A stretch of 64,000 nucleotides of DNA, taken from contig CAWEQW010000015.1 in NCBI GenBank assembly GCA_963811365.1, positions 1-64,000 of the forward strand. Reading direction: 5' to 3'. The notes under the pieces were generated by a model that did not search any database, was not told where the DNA came from, and worked only from the letters and a program-made list of their open reading frames with translations. Shown in pieces: positions 9,236 through 17,021 of the stretch. A program made the position numbers and the translations under genes. Position 1 is the stretch's first letter; each line of letters starts with the position of its first letter. Source of the stretch: CAWEQW01 sp963811365 (GTDB taxonomy: Bacteria > Actinomycetota > Actinomycetes > Propionibacteriales > Nocardioidaceae).

Positions 9236-10628
9236 GTGGACGGGTCGGGTGGGGTTGGAGAGGTCGTCTGGTTCGCCAAGCGGCTGCATGAGGTGCTCGA
9301 TCGGGTGGTCGAGGCGCCGACCTGGTCGCTGACGGCCGGGCAGCTCGCCCAGACCCTGGAGGACCTGCACACCGCGCAGTCGCGGATCACCGCCCTGCAG
9401 GCCCGGCTGCTTGGCCGCCGCCGATACCGTCGACGTGGCCGCCGCCTCGGCGGCGCCCTCGACCACGGCATGGTGGCGCCACAGCGCCCGGATCGGCCAC
9501 CGGGCCGCCGCCGCCGACCTGCGGCTGGCGCACACCCTGCAGGCCCATCCGGTGACCGCGGCCGCGCTCGCCGCCGGCCGGGTCGACCCGGCCCAGGCGG
9601 CCGTGATCACCAGCGCGGTCGACGCGCTACCCGCCACCCTCGACACCAGCGGGCGGCAACGCGGCGAGACCCACCTGGTCGAGCTCGCCGCATCGTTGGA
9701 CGCGGCCCGGCTGCAGGTCGCCGGCCGACACCTGCTGGAGGTCCTCGACCCCGAGACCGCCGACCTGGTCGAGGGCCGCCGGCTGGCTGCCGAGGAGCGC
9801 CGCGCGCGGCGGCGGTGCTACCTGCAGGTCCGCGACAACCACGACGGCACCCACACCGGCCGGTTCCTGATCCCCGACCTGCACGCCGCGATCCTCACCA
9901 AAGCCCTGTGGGCACTGACCTCCCCCCGCCGCCGAGCCACCCTCGCCGCCACCGGCGACTCACCCTACGAACACGCCGCCACCGAGAAGACCACCACCGA
10001 AGCCGCCGAAGACCGCCGAAGCCGCCGGAGCGGACCAGCCGGAGCAGCCGGAGCAGCCGGAGCAGCCGGCGACACCGTGTCCAGGAGTGCCCGCGCGGTG
10101 CGGCTGACCCGCCCCGAGGTCGCCGGGATCGGGTTCTGCGAGCTCCTCGAACGCCTCACCGACCGTGACCTGCCCGCCGCCTCCGGCGCCGGCGCCACCG
10201 TCGTGGTCACCATGAGCCTGGCCCAGCTCGAAGACCGCCTCAACACCGCCGGGATAGCCACCCTGGACACCGGCGGAACCCTCTCCGCCGGCGAGGCCCG
10301 CCGACTCGCCTGCACCGCCGGAGTGATCCCCGCCGTCCTCGACAGCGCCTCGGCGGTCCTCGACCTCGGCCGCCGCGCCCGCCTCCACTCCAAGGCCCAA
10401 CGCCTCGCGCTCACCCTGCGCGACCAGACCTGCACCACGCTCGGCTGCGACCGCCCCGCCGCCTGGTGCGAGACCCACCACGACAACGGCACCTGGGCCA
10501 CCGGCGCCCCCACCAACCTCGACCACGGCCGCCTCCTGTGCTCCTGGCACCACCACAAAGCCCACGACCCCAGCTACGACATGCACCACCACCCCGACGG
10601 CACCGTCCGCTTCACCATGCGCAGATAG
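9236..10628 (+). pseudogene. 13E12 repeat family protein (DUF222 + HNH nuclease), frameshifted
   Basis: Actinobacterial 13E12-type protein, a multicopy family of uncertain role with a C-terminal HNH endonuclease-like domain. The N-terminal part (VVWFAKRLHEVLDRV to ITALQARLL) is in the frame starting with GTG at 9236. The rest (AAADTVDVAAASAAP onward, through DUF222) is in the frame from 9411 to the stop at 10628. One extra T at 9411-9412 explains the break. The HNH region near 10470-10580 keeps CDRPAAWCETHH, TNLDHGRLLCSWHHH and HDPSYDM, so the nuclease motif is intact. An Ala-Gly-rich 9-bp repeat tract lies at about 10035-10068. The break may be a true mutation or a base-calling error. Confidence 0.8.
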
Positions 10629-10674
10629 GCCGTGCGACCCGGCACGAGGCCGTGCGACCAGCCAGACAGCCGGC

Positions 10675-12102
10675 TCAGACCCCGAGCACCTCGCGGATCG
10701 GGTCGATCGCGAAGTACACGACGAACAGCGCGGACACCACCCACATGATCGGGTGCACGTCTCGCGGCTTGCCCCGGACCACCTTGAGGAACGAGTAGGC
10801 GATGAAGCCTGCTCCGATGCCCACGGAGATGGAGTAGGTGAACGGCATGAGCACAATCGTCAGGAACGCCGGGATGGCGATCTCGAGGTCGTTCCAGTCG
10901 ATGTTCCTGACCTGTTGCATCATCAGGAAGCCCACCAGGACCAGGGCCGGCACCGCTGCCTCGCTCGGCACGATGGCGACCAGCGGCGCGACGATCGTGG
11001 CCAGTAGGAACAGCACGCCGGTGACCAGGCTCGCCAGGCCGGTGCGGGCGCCCTCGCCGACTCCGGACGCCGACTCGATGTACGACGTGTTCGAGGAGAC
11101 CGACGCCGCCCCGCCGGCGGCCGCGGCCAGCGAGTCCACGACGAGGATCCGCTCGGTGTGGGGCGGAACCCCCTCGTCGTCGAGCAGACCGGCCTCGGCG
11201 CCGATGGCGGTCATGGTGCCCATCGTGTCGAAGAAGTCCGCGAGCATGAGCGTGAAGACCAGCAGCACGACGGACACGATCCCGACCTGCTGGATCCCGC
11301 CGAGCAGCGAGAACTGCCCGAGCAGCCCGAAGTCGGGGACGTCGAAGACCTGGTTCGGCACGGACGGCACGTTGAGACCCCACCCGGTCGGGCTCTTGGT
11401 CGACGAGCCGACGTGTGCCACCGCCTCGACGACGACCGCGACCACGGTGGTGGCGATGATGGAGATGAGGATCGCGCCCTTCACCTTGCGCACCCAGAGC
11501 GTGAAGATCAGGCCGATGCCGATGACGAAGACGAGCACGGGCCAGCCGCGCAGAAAGCCGCCGATGCCGAGCTGGACGGGCACGGTGGTCTGGGCCGCGT
11601 CCGGCACGCGGCGCACGAAGCCGGCGTCCACTAGGCCGATGAGCGCGATGAACAGGCCGATACCGACGCTGATCGCGACCTTGAGCTGTCCGGGGACCGC
11701 GTGGAACACCGCGGTTCGAAAGCCGGTCAGGACGAGCACCAGGATGATCAGCCCCTCCAGCACGATCAGGCCCATCGCGTCCGGCCAGGTCATGTCCGAG
11801 ACCACGGACACCGCGACGAAGGCGTTCAGCCCGAGCCCGGTGGCCAGGGCCAACGGGTAGTTGGCCACGACGCCCATGAGGATCGTCATCACGCCCGCAA
11901 CCAGCGCAGTCGCTGCCGCGATCATCGCGAGGTTGGGCCCCCGCCCACCGCCGAGGAAGTTGCCGTCGACGTCCTTGTTGAAGCCCAGGATCAGCGGGTT
12001 GAGCACCACGATGTAGGCCATCGTGAAGAACGTGACGACCCCGCCACGTACCTCTCGGCCCACGGTCGAGCCACGCTCGGTGATCTTGAAGAACCCGTCC
12101 AC
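10675..12102 (-). CDS. NCS2 family purine permease (AzgA-like)
   Basis: A 475-residue polytopic membrane transporter, predicted to import hypoxanthine, adenine or guanine by proton symport. The sequence from VDGFFKITERGSTVGREVRGGVVTF onward has the family's opening, the NPLILG segment, the ALATGLGLNAF motif and a later DFFDTMGTMTAIGAEAGLLD segment typical of the AzgA/GhxP branch. The GTG at 12102 is chosen because homology starts there and a GAGG lies about 10 bases upstream; the frame stays open to 12285 with low-complexity residues. It is divergent from the DUF2530 gene. Confidence 0.86.
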   Translation of the reverse strand: MDGFFKITERGSTVGREVRGGVVTFFTMAYIVVLNPLILGFNKDVDGNFLGGGRGPNLAMIAAATALVAGVMTILMGVVANYPLALATGLGLNAFVAVSVVSDMTWPDAMGLIVLEGLIILVLVLTGFRTAVFHAVPGQLKVAISVGIGLFIALIGLVDAGFVRRVPDAAQTTVPVQLGIGGFLRGWPVLVFVIGIGLIFTLWVRKVKGAILISIIATTVVAVVVEAVAHVGSSTKSPTGWGLNVPSVPNQVFDVPDFGLLGQFSLLGGIQQVGIVSVVLLVFTLMLADFFDTMGTMTAIGAEAGLLDDEGVPPHTERILVVDSLAAAAGGAASVSSNTSYIESASGVGEGARTGLASLVTGVLFLLATIVAPLVAIVPSEAAVPALVLVGFLMMQQVRNIDWNDLEIAIPAFLTIVLMPFTYSISVGIGAGFIAYSFLKVVRGKPRDVHPIMWVVSALFVVYFAIDPIREVLGV

Positions 12103-12245
12103 GGCAGTCCTCGGTCTCGGAGACGTACGACGGCGGGCACCGTCGTCGCCGTCCGAGCCGACGCGCGCGGTGGTCGTTCCCCTGCGGGCGACACCCCAGG
12201 GTTGACGCGCACGGCGACGCCGAAACCATCCGCTAGATTCGAGCC

Positions 12246-12698
12246 GTGGACGCAGCCCCTCATCCGCCACGCCCCGAGCCGCCACGCCCCGAGCCGGCGC
12301 TCCCCGAGCCGGGGACGTTCGAGCCGGCGCGCCCCGAGCCGGCGCGTGCGGGCCAGGTCCCGGACCGGGATCGTGTCGGTGAGATCCAGGAGACCGCGGA
12401 GGGCGAGCTGGTCCGCACCCAGGAGATCGGCACGCGGACCTACGTCGTTGCGCGCGTGGAGCCCCTCGACGTCGACGGGGTGCGCACCATCGCGGTGGGG
12501 ACGGTGCTCTGGCTCGTCGCGTTCGTGGTGCTGCTGCCGTTCTACGGAAGGCTGCGAGACGAGGGCCGGGCGTGGTGGCTGTGGACGTGCCTGGCGGGCT
12601 TCGGCCTCGGACTGCTCGGCTGGGAGTACTGCCGCCGCCGGCGACGCGCCCGCCACGCGAGAGCGGCCGGGCACGGGCGGCAGAGCGCCGGGCCCTGA
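12246..12698 (+). CDS. DUF2530 membrane protein
   Basis: A 150-residue protein with a Pro-Glu-rich N-terminus (repeated PRPEP/ARPEP units over about residues 5-40), then VEPLDVDGVRTIAVGTVLW, two membrane helices (about 83-100 and 112-128) and an Arg-rich cytoplasmic tail. The C-terminal 90 residues match the actinobacterial DUF2530 family of unknown function. The start is the GTG at 12246. The PEP repeats are encoded by a GC-rich tandem array and similar units recur just after the stop at 12699-12764. Confidence 0.8.
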   Translation: MDAAPHPPRPEPPRPEPALPEPGTFEPARPEPARAGQVPDRDRVGEIQETAEGELVRTQEIGTRTYVVARVEPLDVDGVRTIAVGTVLWLVAFVVLLPFYGRLRDEGRAWWLWTCLAGFGLGLLGWEYCRRRRRARHARAAGHGRQSAGP

Positions 12699-12764
12699 GC
12701 CGCCGGGCCCTGAGCCGCCGCCCCGAGCCGCCGGGCGCCGAGCCGCCGGGCGCCGGGCGCCGGG
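12699..12764. repeat. GC-rich short tandem repeat between convergent genes
   Basis: Repeated GAGCCGCCGGGCGCC-like units fill the gap between DUF2530 and DUF3027. They resemble the Pro-Glu repeat inside the preceding gene, suggesting expansion of one simple-sequence tract. No clean terminator hairpin was resolved. Confidence 0.5.
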
Positions 12765-13532
12765 CTAGAACTTCTCCAGGTCGTCCCAGCTGAGGGTGTC
12801 GAGCACGGGCTCCGGGAGCGGCACCGGCTGGTTGCGCTTGGCCAGCTGAGCCTCGGAGTGGGCGCCGCAGCCGTGGTCCAGTGAGACGACCCGTCCGTCG
12901 TCGTTGGCAAACGCGTTCGCGCAGACGCCGAACAGCTGCGAGAGCGGACCGGCGAGCCGGACCAGGAAGCCGCAGCTGCCGCAGTTCGCCGGCGCGGACT
13001 GCGCGATCGGCGCCTGCGGACCGTGGCTCCCGTCGTACCAGCGTTGCGCCGCCAGCTCCCGGCCCTCCAGCGAGAGGACCCGCGGCCGGCCCAGGCCGAG
13101 CTCGTCCGCGACCTCCTTGACCGACCTCTCGTCGACGACCTCGTCGCCGGCGGTGTAGCCCGGCACGAGCCGCGGGTCGTCCTCCTCGGTCGGCAGCAGG
13201 TCGCCGGGGCCGAGGTCGCCGGGCTTGATGCGCTCACGCCACGGCAGCCACGTCGGCGCCACGATCGCCTCGTCCCCGGGCAGCAGCACGACCTCGTCGA
13301 CGGTCACCGACTTCTGCCGCGCGGCCCGGGCGACGGTCACCCCCCAGCGCCAGCCGCGGTAACCGACGCGGGTGCAGGCGAAGAAGTGCGTGACGACGCG
13401 GTCTGCCTCGGCGAGGTGGCCGAGGTGGTCGCCGACGTCCTTCACGGGGACGAGCTCGAGCAACGCGTCCCGGGCGGCGTCGACCGCGGCAACGCCGACG
13501 GCGTCGGGCTTGGCTGCGCGCGCTGAGGTCAT
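12765..13532 (-). CDS. DUF3027 domain protein
   Basis: A 255-residue actinobacterial protein of unknown function. The central part carries VTHFFACTRVGYRGWRWGVTVARA and WLPWRERIKPGDLGPGDLLPTEEDDPRL, the hallmark of DUF3027. The C-terminal third has paired cysteines (NCGSCGF, then FGVCANAF, then DHGCGAHSE) that could bind a metal. The start is the ATG at 13532 (a GTG lies directly before it at 13535). In many actinobacteria this gene neighbours DUF2530 and an MFS transporter, as here. Confidence 0.85.
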   Translation of the reverse strand: MTSARAAKPDAVGVAAVDAARDALLELVPVKDVGDHLGHLAEADRVVTHFFACTRVGYRGWRWGVTVARAARQKSVTVDEVVLLPGDEAIVAPTWLPWRERIKPGDLGPGDLLPTEEDDPRLVPGYTAGDEVVDERSVKEVADELGLGRPRVLSLEGRELAAQRWYDGSHGPQAPIAQSAPANCGSCGFLVRLAGPLSQLFGVCANAFANDDGRVVSLDHGCGAHSEAQLAKRNQPVPLPEPVLDTLSWDDLEKF

Positions 13533-13613
13533 CACAGCCGCGATTGTTCCTTAACAGGTGGGTCGCTGTCGCGCGGGGGCGCGGTTCGTGGCGCCGCCGG
13601 GCAAGATGGCGTC

Positions 13614-14966
13614 ATGCCGGATGACGCGCGCCCCTCGGCAGCCCCGTCGGCGGGACGGACCCGACGGGCGGCGACCGCCTCCGCCCGAGGGGTACGGCGG
13701 GCGGGCTCGGCGACCGGACGCGCCGCCGGGTTCACGGTGCGCCAGGCACGCCGCGCGACGCACGCCCAGGGCGCGGGCGGCAGCGGGCTGTCCCGGCTGA
13801 TCGAGCTGCACGCCGTCAACGCCGCCGGGGACGCCGCGATCGCGCTGTCGCTGGCCGGCACGCTGTTCTTCCAGGTCCCGACCGACCAGGCCCGCGGGAA
13901 GGTGGCCCTGTTCCTGGCCCTGACACTGCTCCCCTTCGCGATCGTCGCACCGCTCGTCGGACCCTTCCTGGACCGGTTCAGCCACGGCCGCCGGTGGGCG
14001 GTCGGGGGCACCATGGCGCTGCGCGGCTTCCTCTGCTGGGTGATGGCCGACGCCGTCTCCGGCAGCACGGTCGCGATGTTCCCGGCCGCGCTCGGCTGCC
14101 TCGTCGCCTCCAAGGCCTACGGGGTCACCCGGGCCGCGGCGGTGCCTCGGGTGCTCCCCGAGCAGCTCGGCCTGGTCAAGGCGAACTCCCGGATCTCGCT
14201 GGCCGGCGTCGCCGGCGCCGTCATCTCCGCACCGATCGCGGCCGGGATCGCGACGTTCGGCGCCGCGTGGTCGCTGAGGTACGCGTTCGTCATCTTCGTC
14301 GGCGCCACGATCCTGGCGATCCTGCTGCCCCCGCAGGTCGACAACACGGCGGGCGAGGAGCCGATGCCGGCCGCCGGGCCGCGCCGGGTCGCGCTGCCCC
14401 GGTCCGTGGTCGGCGCGCTGCGCAGCAACTCCGGGCTGCGCCTGATGTCCGGCTTCCTGACGCTGTTCATGGCGTTCCTGCTCCGTAGCCACCCGTTCCC
14501 GGGCTGGGAGAACCGCACCACACTGCTGCTCGGCCTGGTCATCGGCTCGGCGGGGCTGGGAAACACGATCGGGATCTTCACCGGGTCGATCCTGCGCGCC
14601 GTACGCCCTCAGCGGACCGTGGTCGTGATGCTGGTTGCGGACGCGGTCGTCGTGGTGGTCGTCGCAGTGCACTGGACCCTGCCGACCGCGGTGCTCCTCG
14701 GCCTCACCGCCGGGTTCGCGCAGTGCCTCGGGAAGCTCTCGCTCGACGCCCTGATCCAGGCCGAGATCCCCGAGCGGCGCCGGTCGAGCGCCTTCGCCCG
14801 CTCCGAGACGCTGCTCCAGCTCTCCTGGGTGGTCGGCGGGTTCATCGGGATCACGCTGCCGCTGGTCCCCCAGGTCGGTCTCGGGGTGGCGGCCGCGATC
14901 CTGGTCGGCTGGTGCGTCTGGGTGCTGGTCGCGACTAGAGCTCCAGCTCGTCGGCCAGCGCCCTGA
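13614..14966 (+). CDS. MFS transporter
   Basis: A 450-residue major facilitator superfamily protein with about 12 hydrophobic segments after a long basic N-terminal tail (residues 1-60). The A-motif-like loop reads GPFLDRFSHGRRWAVGG. The conserved segment VTRAAAVPRVLPEQLGLVKANSRISLAG is typical of the actinobacterial MFS genes found beside DUF3027. The substrate is unknown. Its 3' end overlaps the convergent cold-shock gene by 32 bp. Confidence 0.83.
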   Translation: MPDDARPSAAPSAGRTRRAATASARGVRRAGSATGRAAGFTVRQARRATHAQGAGGSGLSRLIELHAVNAAGDAAIALSLAGTLFFQVPTDQARGKVALFLALTLLPFAIVAPLVGPFLDRFSHGRRWAVGGTMALRGFLCWVMADAVSGSTVAMFPAALGCLVASKAYGVTRAAAVPRVLPEQLGLVKANSRISLAGVAGAVISAPIAAGIATFGAAWSLRYAFVIFVGATILAILLPPQVDNTAGEEPMPAAGPRRVALPRSVVGALRSNSGLRLMSGFLTLFMAFLLRSHPFPGWENRTTLLLGLVIGSAGLGNTIGIFTGSILRAVRPQRTVVVMLVADAVVVVVVAVHWTLPTAVLLGLTAGFAQCLGKLSLDALIQAEIPERRRSSAFARSETLLQLSWVVGGFIGITLPLVPQVGLGVAAAILVGWCVWVLVATRAPARRPAP

Positions 14967-15318
14967 GCACCTTCGCGGTGGGCCGGGCCGTCTTCGGGTC
15001 GGGGTGCCGGCCGTTGCGGTAGCCCTTCTCGACGTTCTCCAGCAGCCGGTAGAGGTCCTCGATGATGTTGACCATCTCGGCCGGCTTCTTGCGCAGCGCC
15101 TTGGACACCGACTGGGTGGGCTCCAGCACCCTCAGCTGCAGCGCCTGGTCACCCTTGCGGCCCTGGACCACGCCGAACTCCACCCGGGTCCCCGGCTTCA
15201 GCGTCGCGAGACCCGCGGGCAGCGCCGCCGAACGGACGTAGACGTCCCCGCCGTCGTCCTTCGACAAGAACCCGAAGCCCTTCTCGGCGTCGTACCACTT
15301 CACCTTGCCAGTCGGCAC
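14935..15318 (-). CDS. Cold-shock-domain protein with C-terminal extension
   Basis: A 127-residue protein. Residues 1-66 form a cold-shock domain: PTGKVKWYDAEKGFGFLSKDDGGDVYVRSAAL contains RNP1-like KGFGFL and a slightly altered RNP2 (DVYVRS in place of DVFVHF). The last 60 residues (SKALRKKPAEMVNIIEDLYRLLENVEKGYRNGRHPDP) form a helical extension found in an actinobacterial subgroup. The GTG at 15318 is chosen because the domain starts there, with AGAGGT upstream. Likely an RNA-binding chaperone or regulator. Confidence 0.87.
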   Translation of the reverse strand: MPTGKVKWYDAEKGFGFLSKDDGGDVYVRSAALPAGLATLKPGTRVEFGVVQGRKGDQALQLRVLEPTQSVSKALRKKPAEMVNIIEDLYRLLENVEKGYRNGRHPDPKTARPTAKVLRALADELEL

Positions 15319-15416
15319 GGGATGACCTCTTCTGGTGTCGGTCCGCAGGGGCGTGCGGACGCGCGGTCGTTTTCGCTGCCAGCCTACGGCGCCGGACGAC
15401 CCGCGCACCAACGGGT

Positions 15417-16859
15417 TCAGCGATACAGCTGCGGCTCCGGGAGGCGTTCGTTCATCGACCCGGAGCGGAACCCTCTGGGATCCACCTCGGCGGCGTCGAA
15501 CCCGGCGTCGAGGGCCGCGGCGACCACCGACGGCTCGGCCGTCGCTGCCGCGACGAGGGCTGCGTCGAGCTCGATGCTGGCGCGGTCCCCGAGGTCGCGC
15601 ACCCGCAGGTTCCGGGCCTCGAGTCCCGCCGAGGTGAGCGCGGCGCGCACCATGGTCTCGGCGCGCTCGACCCTGCCCAGCCGGAACGGGCTGACCTCGA
15701 TCCCGTAGGCCACCCGCGACGAGAGGCATGCGGCGGCGGGCTTGTCCCAGGTGGCCAGCCCCCAGGCGGCCGACCCCGCCCGCACCTGCTCCTTGGTGAG
15801 CCCGGCGTCACGCAGCGGCGTCGTCGCGCCGCGCTCCGCGGCGGCGCGGATGCCGGGGCGGAAGCCGGCCACCGCGTCGTCGGCGTTCGTGCCCGTCGCG
15901 ACAGCGGCGAAGCCGTGTTCGGCAGCCAGCGGGGCCAGCACCTCCAGCAGCTCGGCCTTGCAGAAGTAGCAGCGGTCCCCGGCGTTCGCGCGGTAGCCCT
16001 CGCGGTCCATCTCGTGGGTCTGCGGGGTGAGCACCCGGACGCCGAGATCGCGGGCGAACGCGGCGGCCGGCTCGCGCTCCGCCCGGGGAAGGGAGTCGGA
16101 GTACGCCGTGGCCGCACCGACCCGCTCGGGCCCCAGGGCACGCACCGCCGCGGCGAGCAGGAAGGCGCTGTCCGCCCCGCCGCTGAAAGCCACGAGCACC
16201 GACCCGAGCCCGCGCAGCTGCGCCTCGAGGGCGGCGAGCCGGGTCTGGAGTACGTGCGCGTCGAGCCAGCCGGGGAACGCGGTCAGGTCGGGGAGCACGA
16301 CGTCGGTCCCGGCGGCGCGGAGCTCCTGCTCGCCGCACCCACCGGTGAGCACCGAGACGCTCAGCGCACCGGCTGCCCGCGCTCCCTCGACGTCGTGGAC
16401 GTGGTCTCCGACGTACACGCTCGCGCCGTGCTCCCGGAGCACGGCCGCCTTCCCGACACCCCACACCTCGCCCTCGACGTGGTCGACGTCGAGGGCGAGC
16501 GCCTCGACGTGCAGCCACGCGTTCGGCGTGAACTTGCCGGTGACCAGCAGGCTGCGCCCGCCGTGCCGACGGACCGCGGCCAGCGCCTCGTGGGCGCCGG
16601 GCAGGTGCAGCGTGGGGGCGATCGCGAGGTCCGGGTAGTGCCGGCGGAAGCGCTCCACGAGCTCGTCGACCTGTCCGGCCGGGACGTACGGCGCCAGCAC
16701 CTGGCTCAGCGGTGGCCCGAGCCGTTCGGACATCGCCTGCACGTCGAGCTCGACCCCGCTGTCCGCCGCGATCCGGGACAGCGTCGCGGCGAACCCCGGC
16801 CTGGTATCGATCAGGGTCATGTCGAGGTCGAAGCCGACGACGAGCTGCGGCGCGGTCAC
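15417..16859 (-). CDS. Fusion of a HAD hydrolase and a LarE-like sulfur transferase
   Basis: A 480-residue two-domain protein. Residues 1-205 are a HAD phosphatase of the Gph type: DLDMTLID nucleophile motif, LLVTGKF motif II and YVGDHVHDVEGA motif IV. Residues 210-480 are a PP-loop ATPase of the LarE family: SGGADSA near 222-228, RCYFCK near 293-298, TGTNADD, and AACLSSRVAYG near 373-383. LarE gives up sulfur from a cysteine, or from a cluster, to make the nickel-pincer cofactor of LarA. The two CYFC cysteines plus the CLSSR cysteine match the three-cysteine class thought to carry a [4Fe-4S] cluster. No larA, larB or larC is in the window. The start is the GTG at 16859. Confidence 0.85.
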   Translation of the reverse strand: MTAPQLVVGFDLDMTLIDTRPGFAATLSRIAADSGVELDVQAMSERLGPPLSQVLAPYVPAGQVDELVERFRRHYPDLAIAPTLHLPGAHEALAAVRRHGGRSLLVTGKFTPNAWLHVEALALDVDHVEGEVWGVGKAAVLREHGASVYVGDHVHDVEGARAAGALSVSVLTGGCGEQELRAAGTDVVLPDLTAFPGWLDAHVLQTRLAALEAQLRGLGSVLVAFSGGADSAFLLAAAVRALGPERVGAATAYSDSLPRAEREPAAAFARDLGVRVLTPQTHEMDREGYRANAGDRCYFCKAELLEVLAPLAAEHGFAAVATGTNADDAVAGFRPGIRAAAERGATTPLRDAGLTKEQVRAGSAAWGLATWDKPAAACLSSRVAYGIEVSPFRLGRVERAETMVRAALTSAGLEARNLRVRDLGDRASIELDAALVAAATAEPSVVAAALDAGFDAAEVDPRGFRSGSMNERLPEPQLYR

Positions 16860-16907
16860 CCGGCAACCCTAGGTCGCCCGCCAGCCGCCGGCCAACTGCC
16901 CAGCAGC

Positions 16908-16943
16908 CCGCCGGTTGCCCCGCCGGTTGCCCCGCCGGTTGCC
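16908..16943. repeat. Three perfect 12-bp tandem repeats
   Basis: CCGCCGGTTGCC is repeated at 16908-16919, 16920-16931 and 16932-16943, with degenerate copies on either side. The array lies in the 160-bp divergent spacer between the HAD-LarE gene and the subtilase gene, close to both putative promoters. Confidence 0.85.
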
Positions 16944-17021
16944 AGCCGCCGGCCGATTGCCAGCGCTCCGCACCGCTGACATGATCGAGGGCTCCACCCC
17001 CATCCCGGGAGGCACTCCACC

